A stretch of DNA of 22,536 nt from Synergistaceae bacterium (lineage in GTDB: Bacteria > Synergistota > Synergistia > Synergistales > Aminobacteriaceae), in contig JAISSA010000076.1 of assembly GCA_031273365.1 (NCBI GenBank), forward strand, positions 1 through 22,536, written 5' to 3'. Positions 1-6,677 of this stretch are shown here, in pieces (positions within the stretch are counted from its first letter, which is position 1; the number at the start of each line of letters is the position of its first letter). The translations under genes were made by a program, and so were the position numbers. Below the pieces are notes generated by a model. That model did not search any database. It was not told the DNA's origin and saw nothing but the letters and a program-made list of their open reading frames with translations.

Positions 1-117
1 ATCGTTTCCAGGGTATAAAGAAACAGGAGAAGCGACGCCTTCCTCTATATCCAAGCGCATATCCGGGTTTCCTTTTTCCGCAGCATCAAAAGAAAGCGTC
101 GACAAAATCGAACCGGC
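1..117 (-). pseudogene. Continuation of the fliK-like frame after a one-base deletion
   Basis: Read on the minus strand from 117 to 1, this stretch is open and encodes AGSILSTLS followed by SPVSLYPGND. It matches the first repeat copy of the upstream gene (AGSILSTLS and SPVSSYPEND). It is therefore the displaced continuation of the same protein, one base out of register with the frame that stops at 45. It continues beyond the left edge of the window, so it cannot be told whether the rest of the gene is intact. Confidence 0.65.
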
Positions 118-1160
118 ATAATCGACGCTTTCTTTTCTTCTCCGGATACGTCCGAAATTTCCCTGTCCCTGTCAGGCCCGACCCCGCCATCCTCCGGGTA
201 AACGCCCCAAAAAACCGCCGGCGCCGCGTTTTCATCCGCCTTATCCGCTTCGGTTACTTTATCTGTTTCGGTCACTTTCTCCGCTTCGACCGAAATATCC
301 CCGTACCCCGGTTTCTCGCCCTGCAGTTTCTCGTTCAACAGAAAAGCCTCGTGTCGCTCCTGCGTCCGGGAAAGCATCGAACGGAGGCGCTCCATCGTCT
401 CCTCAGGCGTTGTTTCCTGCGGAAAACGCGAAACGTCGTTTTCGGGATATGAGGAAACGGGAGAAGAAACTCTGTCTTCTTCCTCCGCGCCCGATCCCTC
501 CGTCACGGAAGCATCAAATCTTATGCCATGCACACGAGAAAGCGTCGATAAAATCGAACCGGCATGAATCGACGCTTTCTTTTCTTCCCCGGATACGTCC
601 TGAGTTTTCCTGACCTCGGGCTCCACTCCGCTCCCCTCCGGACGAACGTCGGAAGAGTCCCCCGATGCCGCGTTTTCATCCGGCTTGTCCGCTTCGACTG
701 AAACAGCCTCGTGCCCGTCCCCCCGCAGGGAGGCCGCGTATCGATCCTGCATCCGGGAAAGCAGAGAGCGAAGGCGTTCCATGTCCGGATCGGGGAAAAT
801 TTCCTCCATGGCCTTCTGCTCCGAAAGCCTGCCCGTGCCTCTCTCCTCGTCCTTCGCGAACGTGACAGGAGCCGAAATCGACCTCGAAAACAAAGGCATA
901 TCGCCCGTCTGAGCCAGCGGTTCCTCAGTCTCCGCGTCCTGCAGGACGGGAAGCGTCAGGCTCGGGAAAGGCAAATCGGAGGGAGAATCTCCGACGCCGG
1001 ACTGCCCGGCCTCCGGCTGCGCACAGGCCACGAGAAAGGACTCGAACCTCCCCGTCCCGGGCTCATCCAATTTCGTCCCACGTTCGGTTTTCCTCGCGTC
1101 ACCCGTCGTGCTTTCTCCCTGAGAGATTGCCGCCACGGGCAAGGGGAACGCATTCTGCAT
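45..1160 (-). CDS. fliK: FliK-like flagellar hook-length control protein, N-terminal part, frameshifted
   Basis: This is the last gene of the flagellar operon in the window, 35 bp after the MotE-like gene. I call it FliK-like from position, low-complexity acidic/Ser-rich composition and the usual place of fliK after the export genes. The conserved FliK C-terminal domain would lie outside the window. I chose ATG at 1160 because GAGGTG lies 6 bases upstream; an in-frame GTG at 1169 is inside that ribosome site. The protein contains two copies of a ~129-residue unit, each starting MERLRS and carrying VSGEEKKASI. In the second copy one base is missing between 119 and 120, so the reading frame runs into a stop at 45, while the homologous frame stays open from 117 to the window edge. 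FliK is normally an exported ruler that switches substrate specificity; a true frameshift would remove the switching domain. Identity is moderately sure, frameshift well supported. Confidence 0.6.
   Translation of the reverse strand: MQNAFPLPVAAISQGESTTGDARKTERGTKLDEPGTGRFESFLVACAQPEAGQSGVGDSPSDLPFPSLTLPVLQDAETEEPLAQTGDMPLFSRSISAPVTFAKDEERGTGRLSEQKAMEEIFPDPDMERLRSLLSRMQDRYAASLRGDGHEAVSVEADKPDENAASGDSSDVRPEGSGVEPEVRKTQDVSGEEKKASIHAGSILSTLSRVHGIRFDASVTEGSGAEEEDRVSSPVSSYPENDVSRFPQETTPEETMERLRSMLSRTQERHEAFLLNEKLQGEKPGYGDISVEAEKVTETDKVTEADKADENAAPAVFWGVYPEDGGVGPDRDREISDVSGEEKKASIMPVRFCRRFLLMLRKKETRICAWI
395..782 (-). repeat. Internal duplication in fliK-like gene, 387-bp period
   Basis: The first unit begins at the MERLRSLLSR codons (782) and the second at MERLRSMLSR (395), a period of 387 bp or 129 residues. 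Shared blocks in order are MERLRS-LSR, SVEA-DK, DENAA, VSGEEKKASI, AGSILSTLS and SPVS-YP-ND. The coordinates mark the first unit; the second extends from 397 toward the left edge. A smaller 18-bp duplication (KVTETD/KVTEAD, about 246-281) sits inside the second unit. Confidence 0.8.
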
Positions 1161-1195
1161 AAACCTCACCTCTTAAATTCCGCGTCAGGCGCGTT

Positions 1196-1885
1196 CTATC
1201 TGGGGCTTATCGCCATAAGTTCCGTCAGTCGTGCCGCTTTCCTCGGGTCCATTTTCCCGAGGATGGATGCGCGGGCGTCGACGGGAAGTTTCTGAAGCAA
1301 GTCCACGGCCAGCCCCTCGGTGAGCTGCTCGACGACCTGAGCCGCGTTTCGCGGAGACATGTCCTGATACGTTCTGGCGACCTGCTCCATCAGCTTCTTT
1401 TCCGCGTCCGAGGCGGCATTTTCCGCCTCCCGTGACGTCGTCTGCCGCGCGGAGGTTTCCTGCCCCGCAAGACGCTCCGCACGCTGTCCAAGATCGCCGG
1501 AAATGGACTCGACATTCAACTCGCGCCGCGCCAGCTCGCGTTCACGTTCATCCAGGCGCTTTTGCCACTCGGTGAGCTCGAAGGCGCGCCGCTCGGCCAC
1601 CGTCAGAGTATACTGCTCCGGGATTCTGAAGAACCGGGCAACAGGCTGTCCCAGATAGGGAATTTGCGGGATGACGCTCCACACCAGAGGACGGGCATCC
1701 CAAAGCCCGCTGAAATGCAGACCTGTTCCAACGCCAAAAGCCAACAACAGCAACAGGAAAAGAAGACTTATCCTGCTCCTTTTTTTCTTCTTTTTCGAGA
1801 CAGGAGCGGAAGCCTGCCGTTCACCGTCAGGGCGTTCTTCCCGCTCCCGCTCCGAAAACCTGCCTTCCCGCCGTTCTTCGGCCAT
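1196..1885 (-). CDS. MotE-like membrane protein with MgtE-N-like C-terminal domain
   Basis: A 229-residue protein. The N-terminus is highly charged and ends in a KKKKKR stretch before one membrane segment at about residues 39-58. After this come a helical, coiled-coil-like section (about 90-165) and a C-terminal domain (about 170-229) with the MSPRNAAQVVEQL and MDPRKAARL pattern of MgtE intracellular N-like domains. In other flagellated bacteria this architecture is found in MotE-type proteins that assist stator assembly, and the location inside the fli operon agrees. The ATG at 1885 overlaps the upstream transglycosylase stop (TGATG) and follows GGGAGGAAGG, which favours it over the TTG at 1888. 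Translational coupling is likely. The exact function is inferred. Confidence 0.7.
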   Translation of the reverse strand: MAEERREGRFSEREREERPDGERQASAPVSKKKKKRSRISLLFLLLLLAFGVGTGLHFSGLWDARPLVWSVIPQIPYLGQPVARFFRIPEQYTLTVAERRAFELTEWQKRLDERERELARRELNVESISGDLGQRAERLAGQETSARQTTSREAENAASDAEKKLMEQVARTYQDMSPRNAAQVVEQLTEGLAVDLLQKLPVDARASILGKMDPRKAARLTELMAISPR

Positions 1886-2454
1886 CAACCTTCCTCCCGG
1901 TAACGATGATACAGGGCCATCACGTTTCTGACGTACCGTGCGGTCTCCGAAGGCGTGGCTCCGGAATCCACCCTCGAAGGACCGGCATTATAAGCCGCCA
2001 GCGCCTTTTCCACGTCTCCTTCGTATTTATCGGTCAAATCGGAGAGGTATTTTACCCCGCCCTCGATATTCTGCTCGGGGTCGAAGGCGTCATCCACGCC
2101 CAGCATCGCCGCCGTGCGCGGCATGAGCTGCATCAGCCCCTGCGCCCCTTTGACGGAAACCGCGTCGGTCTTCCACCCCGACTCGACCTGAATGACGGCG
2201 CGAATCAGCTCTTCATCGATGTTCTGCTCTTCGGCGTAACGGGAGACAAGCCTTCTGAGGGCCTCCATATCCCGCTGCCCGCCGGAGGAGAGATTTCCCT
2301 CGCTCTTTTTCTGCACGGAGTCCAGGACCTCGACAAAACGGTTTTTCGAGGCGTCGGGCATCTCCTTCCGCTCCCATTCGGGGCGGGAAGCGCACTTTCG
2401 TGCAATTTCTCCGATGCGGTTCTGTACCTTTTCGATACTGGTCAGCCGAATCAT
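1885..2454 (-). CDS. Lytic transglycosylase (SLT family) in the flagellar operon
   Basis: A 189-residue protein with a helical N-terminal extension (1-70) and an SLT domain (about 75-185). The hallmarks are visible: catalytic Glu91 in VIQVESGW, GAQGLMQLMP (103-112) and AYNAGP (154-159). The family cleaves the glycan strand of peptidoglycan to form 1,6-anhydromuramic products, and in flagellar clusters it opens the wall for the rod. There is no signal peptide or lipobox, so export through the flagellar type III apparatus (as for FlgJ) or another route is implied but not shown. ATG at 2454 overlaps the fliJ stop as ATGA, and the gene's own stop overlaps the next start, so three genes are coupled. 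Confidence 0.85.
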   Translation of the reverse strand: MIRLTSIEKVQNRIGEIARKCASRPEWERKEMPDASKNRFVEVLDSVQKKSEGNLSSGGQRDMEALRRLVSRYAEEQNIDEELIRAVIQVESGWKTDAVSVKGAQGLMQLMPRTAAMLGVDDAFDPEQNIEGGVKYLSDLTDKYEGDVEKALAAYNAGPSRVDSGATPSETARYVRNVMALYHRYREEG

Positions 2455-2927
2455 CTTTCGTCGCCTTTTCCGTCGCAGCCGTGTCTTTCCGATCGGGCGT
2501 AACGCACCACGGCCATGTCGTCCAGTTCGCCCTGTTCCGCAAGGAACGACAGATGGCGCGCATTGTCCTTCAGGCGGTCCACGTAGCCCTCCATCATGCG
2601 CACGTCACGATGACGCTCCACGAGGCGCGCCTCCGTGCAGGAAATTCGATGCCGCACCTCGTCGAGACTTTCTTTGCCCCTGTCGATGTGCTTTTCCAGA
2701 ACGTCGATGGTCTCCCGCTGAAGCCAGATTTCCATACGGGAACACGCTCTGTTCCTGTTGTCGCTGAAAGTTTCCATCGCTTTCATTTTTTCGTGCCCAA
2801 GGACGTCCAGACGGTGAAGCGCCTCGTCTTCTTCCCTGCGTTCGCCTGCCAGAACGGTCTGTTCCGTTCTGCGATCGTTTTCGCGAAGTTTCAATATCCG
2901 GCTGAATCTCTGAATACGCTGCTGCAT
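2451..2927 (-). CDS. fliJ: Flagellar export protein FliJ
   Basis: A 158-residue, highly charged, almost wholly alpha-helical protein without membrane segments, the expected size and character of FliJ, the central stalk that sits in the FliI hexamer and links it to FlhA. The N-terminal pattern with RFSRILKLRE resembles the usual FliJ start. Sequence conservation in the family is low, so position directly after fliI carries much of the weight. It starts 30 bp after fliI at an ATG with a GGGG-type ribosome site about 10 bases upstream, and its TGA overlaps the next ATG. Confidence 0.8.
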   Translation of the reverse strand: MQQRIQRFSRILKLRENDRRTEQTVLAGERREEDEALHRLDVLGHEKMKAMETFSDNRNRACSRMEIWLQRETIDVLEKHIDRGKESLDEVRHRISCTEARLVERHRDVRMMEGYVDRLKDNARHLSFLAEQGELDDMAVVRYARSERHGCDGKGDER

Positions 2928-2957
2928 AATTCAAATTCCCCCTGATTCGAGCTTTCC

Positions 2958-4325
2958 TCAGTTTTCCTCCGGGGCCAGGGCGACGATCTGCTTCACGGTC
3001 TCCTCGTATGAAGAGGAATCCTCCACCTTCTGCATCAGAAACGCGCGCACGGAATCGAGGTGCTTCAGCGCCCAGTCCACACGGGGGTTCGCCCCGGTCT
3101 TATATGCCCCGATGTTGATCAGATCCTCGGCCTCGGCGTAGGTTGCCAGAAGATCCCTGACGCGCCCCGCGGCCTTCAGATGCTCCGAAGCCACGACGGC
3201 CGGCATGACGCGGCTGACGCTTTCCAGAACGCTGACGGAAGGGTAGAAATTGCGGGCGGCGATCCGCCGGGACAGGACGACGTGCCCGTCCAGAACTCCC
3301 CGCACCGTGTCCGCCACGGGTTCGTTCATGTCGTCCCCCTCCACCAGCACCGTGTATATGCCCGTGATGCTGCCGCGCTCGCCCGAACCGGCCCTTTCCA
3401 GCAGACGGGGCAGCATCTCGAAAACCGAGGGCGTGTAGCCCCGCGTCGCCGGGGGTTCCCCTATCGCCAGTCCGATTTCACGCTGCGCCCTGGCGACGCG
3501 CGTCACGGAATCCATCATTAAAAGGACGTTTTTGCCCTCGTCCCTGAAAAATTCGGCGATCGCCGTCGCGGTCAAAGCCGCCTTCAGGCGAATCAAAGGC
3601 GGCTGATCCGACGTGGCGATAACGATGACGGAGCGCTGGAGGCCTTCTTCCCCCAGATCGCGCCGGATAAACTCCTGAACTTCCCGTCCGCGCTCTCCAA
3701 CGAGGGAAATCACGTTGACGTCGGCGGTCGTGTAGCGCGCCATCATCCCCAGAAGGGTGCTCTTCCCCACGCCCGAGCCGGCGAAGATTCCAATGCGCTG
3801 GCCCATCCCGAGGGTCAGGAAGCCGTCGATGACCTTCACCCCCACAGACAGGGGCCGGTCGACCATCTGACGCCGCAGGGGATGAGGCGGGTTCGCGTAC
3901 AAAGGATAAAAATCCGTCGTCACGGGGGGGCCGCGATCGTCCAACGGCTGCCCCAGCCCATCCAGAATACGGCCCAGCAACGCGTCGCCGACGGAAACCC
4001 CCAGAGGATGATCCGTGGAAATCACGTCACAGCCGGGACCCACCTCACGCAGGTCGCCCAGAGGCATCAAAAGCACGCGATCCCCGCGGAATCCCACGAC
4101 TTCTGCGTCCAGTCCGTGCGATCCGTCACGAAAACAAATTCTGCAGAGGTCTCCCACGCGCACGTCCGGCCCCTGAGATTCCGCCACGAGTCCCACGACC
4201 TGCACGACGCGTCCGTTGATTCGGACAAGCTGGAGCTGCTCCAGGCCCGACTCCAGAATCGCAAGCAGATTCCCTGTTTCCGAACTTGTTGCGTCTGCAT
4301 TGTTTAGCATATTATCCACTTTCAC
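2958..4325 (-). CDS. fliI: Flagellum-specific ATPase FliI
   Basis: A 455-residue ATPase of the flagellar type III secretion apparatus, related to F1 beta. The order is an N-terminal beta-barrel domain (about 20-100), the ATPase core with Walker A FAGSGVGKST (181-190), the GERGREVQEF block (210-219), Walker B VLLMMDS (267-273), then the RGYTPSVF loop and a C-terminal helical domain. It hydrolyses ATP at the cytoplasmic face to help unfold and deliver export substrates with FliH and FliJ. The GTG at 4325 follows GGGAGA with an 8-base spacer; an ATG five codons later has a poorer site. Unusually for this operon, 97 bp containing a 15-bp tandem repeat separate it from fliH. Confidence 0.97.
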   Translation of the reverse strand: MKVDNMLNNADATSSETGNLLAILESGLEQLQLVRINGRVVQVVGLVAESQGPDVRVGDLCRICFRDGSHGLDAEVVGFRGDRVLLMPLGDLREVGPGCDVISTDHPLGVSVGDALLGRILDGLGQPLDDRGPPVTTDFYPLYANPPHPLRRQMVDRPLSVGVKVIDGFLTLGMGQRIGIFAGSGVGKSTLLGMMARYTTADVNVISLVGERGREVQEFIRRDLGEEGLQRSVIVIATSDQPPLIRLKAALTATAIAEFFRDEGKNVLLMMDSVTRVARAQREIGLAIGEPPATRGYTPSVFEMLPRLLERAGSGERGSITGIYTVLVEGDDMNEPVADTVRGVLDGHVVLSRRIAARNFYPSVSVLESVSRVMPAVVASEHLKAAGRVRDLLATYAEAEDLINIGAYKTGANPRVDWALKHLDSVRAFLMQKVEDSSSYEETVKQIVALAPEEN

Positions 4326-4432
4326 CGGCAGAATCTCCCAACTTTTTCGTGTACCGCCAGCGCAATAGTCATAGACTTAATAGTCATAGACTTAATAGTC
4401 ATGAACTTAATAGTCATGAACTTAATAATCAT
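4322..4432 (-). CDS. Possible 36-residue leader ORF made of KFMTI/KSMTI repeats between fliH and fliI
   Basis: An ATG at 4432 lies inside the last codons of fliH, eight bases before the end of its stop. The frame runs through the 15-bp repeat as MIIKF-MTIKF-MTIKS-MTIKS and ends in TGA that overlaps the fliI GTG as GTGA. Because the repeat unit is 15 bp, copy-number change would not break the frame. No ribosome site is visible at its start, so initiation would need re-initiation by ribosomes leaving fliH. It could be chance; if translated it would bridge the gap and couple fliI to fliH. Confidence 0.3.
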   Translation of the reverse strand: MIIKFMTIKFMTIKSMTIKSMTIALAVHEKVGRFCR

Positions 4433-4438
4433 AGAAGA
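4364..4438 (-). repeat. 15-bp tandem repeat, five units, between fliH and fliI
   Basis: Units on the plus strand are AATAGTCATAGACTT at 4364 and 4379, AATAGTCATGAACTT at 4394 and 4409, and a degenerate unit AATAATCATAGAAGA at 4424. The last two units overlap the end of fliH, supplying the FFYDY end and TAA stop. The repeat is AT-rich compared with the genes around it and has the form of a variable-number tandem repeat. Confidence 0.95.
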
Positions 4439-5462
4439 AAGCGGTTCCGGGCAGCGCGCTTTCCGCCGCTCCATTCCCCGTCCTTTTTCTGCGGGGGTGC
4501 GGCAGGGAGGGCGTCGGAGTTTTTCCCAGCTTTTGCAAAAGGGCCTCGATGACCGTCTCGACCTGGTCGAGCTGGGTGCGCCAGCGCGCGTCGTAAATCC
4601 CGAGGTTCGTTTCCACAATGCAACTGCCTTTATCGACGTTCGCGTCCGACTTCAGCTCGAGATGACGGACTCCTCTCAGAAAGTCCCCGAACTCCTCCTG
4701 CAGCCCTGCCTCGAGAAGCGCCATGTCCCCCGGACAAACGTAGATCAGAAGGTGGTTTTTATCGCTCAGGCGGGCCAGCACATCGCCCAAAACGTCGAGC
4801 ACGGCCTCAGGCGCAAGGGTCATCTCCCGCTGAAGCATTTTTTTCAGCATCTCCTGCCAGAGCCGGAGCATTCGCGGCTGGTTCAGGGCGACCAGCCCGG
4901 CGAAATTTTCCTCGAGTTTCACCGGAATTTTCTCCAGCAGGCCCATGAGGTCCGCAAATTTTTTTCTGTATTCTTCTGTGACCTCGGAGCGAGCCTGAAC
5001 GAGGCTCGCCTGCCGTCCGCTTTCCAGTCCTTCGGCGTGTCCTTTCGTTTTTCCCTCGGCTCTGGCCTGCTCTCTGGCGACCTCGACGCTTGCCGTCAGC
5101 TCACGTTCCTTCCGGGCGACGTCCTCTTTCACCTTCACCAGCTCCGCCTCCAGAGAAGCGATCCTGGACGTAAGCTGCTTTTTGACGCTTTCGGCGGCGG
5201 CCGCACCGGACTGAAGCTCCATGATGCGGTCCGTCAGCTCCTGGAGGGGGTCGGGCACGGGAGCCGGGGGTTTTTCATTTAAAACCTGCTCTTCCCCCGG
5301 AAAAGCGGGAAGGGCAGGTTCAACTTCAGTTTTAGTTTCAATCTCAGCTTCAATCTCAGTTTCAATCTCAGCTTCGGTTCCAATTTCAGTTTCCATGCCG
5401 ATTTTTACGACATCCGGCAGAAGCCGGACCGCACGCAAAATGCCCTGACGAAGGTTAGACAA
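4422..5462 (-). CDS. fliH: Flagellar assembly protein FliH
   Basis: A 346-residue protein. Residues 23-50 are a Glu/Thr/Ile-rich run built from a 6/12-bp repeat (EIETEIEAEIE). Residues about 75-140 form a coiled coil, followed by the ARAEGKTKGHAEGLESG helix with spaced small residues typical of FliH, and a C-terminal FliI-binding domain (about 190-310; NVDKGSCIVET is the recognisable block). FliH is the peripheral stalk that holds and regulates FliI at the export gate. The start is the TTG at 5462, which overlaps fliG and follows GAGGACGAG; an ATG 22 codons in has no good ribosome site. The last 15 or so residues are basic and Pro-rich and end in tandem-repeat DNA, so the C-terminus may have been altered. 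Confidence 0.88.
   Translation of the reverse strand: MSNLRQGILRAVRLLPDVVKIGMETEIGTEAEIETEIEAEIETKTEVEPALPAFPGEEQVLNEKPPAPVPDPLQELTDRIMELQSGAAAAESVKKQLTSRIASLEAELVKVKEDVARKERELTASVEVAREQARAEGKTKGHAEGLESGRQASLVQARSEVTEEYRKKFADLMGLLEKIPVKLEENFAGLVALNQPRMLRLWQEMLKKMLQREMTLAPEAVLDVLGDVLARLSDKNHLLIYVCPGDMALLEAGLQEEFGDFLRGVRHLELKSDANVDKGSCIVETNLGIYDARWRTQLDQVETVIEALLQKLGKTPTPSLPHPRRKRTGNGAAESALPGTAFFYDY
5337..5397 (-). repeat. 6/12-bp repeat tract in fliH
   Basis: TTCAATCTCAGC-type 12-bp units occur at 5337, 5349 and 5361, followed by degenerate hexamers to about 5397. They encode alternating E-I-E-T/A residues in the FliH N-terminal region. Being a multiple of three, expansion or contraction keeps the frame. 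Confidence 0.85.
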
Positions 5463-6474
5463 CCAACTCGTCCTCTCCGCCGGTGGAGACGACGATCTCT
5501 CCAGCCTCTTCCAGCGCGCGGACGACGTTGACGACCTTCTGCTGTGCTTCTTCCACGTCCTTTACGCGTACCGGCCCCATGTAGTCCATATCCTCCTGAA
5601 GCATCTCGGCCGCGCGTTTGGACATGTTCTTGAAAAATTTCGAACGAAGTTCTTCGGTCGCGCCCTTGAGGGCAAGGCCGAGTTCTTTCATCTCCACCTC
5701 GCGCAGCACGCGCTGCAGCGAACGGTCGTCCAGCCGAATGATGTCTTCGAAGACGAAAAGTCGTTTTTTGATTTCCTCGGCGAGCTCGGGGTCGTTCTCT
5801 TCCAGGTATTCCATGATGTTGCGTTCGGTGCCCCGGTCGGCGCTGTTGATAATGGCGACCACCGAGTCGATTCCTCCCGCGAGAGTGAAGTCCTGTCCCA
5901 TGACGGTGCTCAGCTTGCGCTCCAGCACGCGTTCCACCTCCCGCAGAACTTCCGGCGTGATACGGTCCATTTTGGCGATGCGCCTCGCGACCTCCGCCTG
6001 CATCACGGCAGGCAGCCCGCTGATGATCATCGCCGCCTGAGGGGATTCGAGGTAGGACAAAATAAGCGCTATGGTCTGAGGGTGCTCTCCCTGGATGAAG
6101 CCAAGGACCTGCTGAGGATCGGTATGGCGCATGAAATCGAACGGACGGACCTGGAGGCTCGCGGTGATGCGGGTAAGTAAGTTTTGTGCCCGTTCCGGCC
6201 CCAGCGCCCGTTCCAGAACGTCGCGCGCGTATTCCACCCCGCCGCGGGCCATAAATTCCCTGGCCATCAGGATTTCCTGCGCTTCTTTCATAACGTCCAG
6301 CTTCAATTCGGGCGTTATTTTCCTCAGGTTCGCTATTTCGAGGGTAATCAGCTCAATCGATGCATCGTCAAGCTGTTTATACACATCCGCGGCGATATCG
6401 TTACCCAAAGCCACCATGAGGACTGCAATTTTTTCTCTGTTGGATACACTGCTCACCTTAGCCGACTTTGCCAT
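5455..6474 (-). CDS. fliG: Flagellar motor switch protein FliG
   Basis: A 339-residue C-ring protein of normal family length. It has the N-terminal FliF-binding domain, the middle domain with the EHPQ motif (130-133), and the C-terminal torque domain with the charged helix IRLDDRSLQRVL (246-257) and MGPVR (299-303). It binds the FliF C-terminus, FliM and MotA, and sets torque and direction. ATG at 6474 has AGGAG seven bases upstream. The gene is separated from fliF by 203 bp that contain a MITE-like element ending just before this ribosome site, which could lower read-through from fliF. Its stop lies inside fliH. Confidence 0.98.
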   Translation of the reverse strand: MAKSAKVSSVSNREKIAVLMVALGNDIAADVYKQLDDASIELITLEIANLRKITPELKLDVMKEAQEILMAREFMARGGVEYARDVLERALGPERAQNLLTRITASLQVRPFDFMRHTDPQQVLGFIQGEHPQTIALILSYLESPQAAMIISGLPAVMQAEVARRIAKMDRITPEVLREVERVLERKLSTVMGQDFTLAGGIDSVVAIINSADRGTERNIMEYLEENDPELAEEIKKRLFVFEDIIRLDDRSLQRVLREVEMKELGLALKGATEELRSKFFKNMSKRAAEMLQEDMDYMGPVRVKDVEEAQQKVVNVVRALEEAGEIVVSTGGEDELVV

Positions 6475-6495
6475 CAGGGAACTCCTTTAATTTCG

Positions 6496-6612
6496 TGTAA
6501 ACGTTCAGACTCAGGGGGAAAGAAAACCCTTTCGGCCCCCCGGAATCCCTCGAAGGCCGTTCCGCGGCGCCTGCCAGAGCGAGGCCGGACGCACGAAGCC
6601 TGAACGTTTACA
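6496..6612 (+). mobile_element. MITE-like element, copy 1, between fliF and fliG
   Basis: A 117-bp non-coding element with a perfect 13-bp terminal inverted repeat, TGTAAACGTTCAG at 6496-6508 and CTGAACGTTTACA at 6600-6612. It is flanked by a direct repeat ATTTCG (6490-6495 and 6613-6618), which is the signature of a target-site duplication. The interior shares TCAGGGGG, GGCCCCCC-GAA, TCCCT and CGGACGCA-GA blocks with the copy at 18596-18739. It has no transposase and would need one in trans. Orientation is given by the plus-strand reading shared by both copies. Confidence 0.85.
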
Positions 6613-6639
6613 ATTTCGTTAGCCACGTCAAACGCAATC

Positions 6640-6677
6640 TGCAAAAAATAATCTGCAAATGGAGATTCAGCGTCTCC
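6640..6677 (-). terminator. Weak hairpin with T-rich stretch after fliF
   Basis: Directly after the fliF stop the minus strand reads GGAGA-CGCTGAA-TCTCC (6677-6661), a 5-bp stem, followed by a stretch with a run of six T about 11 bases later. The stem is short and the T-run distant, so this is at best a partial terminator or an RNA end that protects the fliEF message. The region also has a 14-bp-period direct repeat of AATCTGCAAA. Confidence 0.25.
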
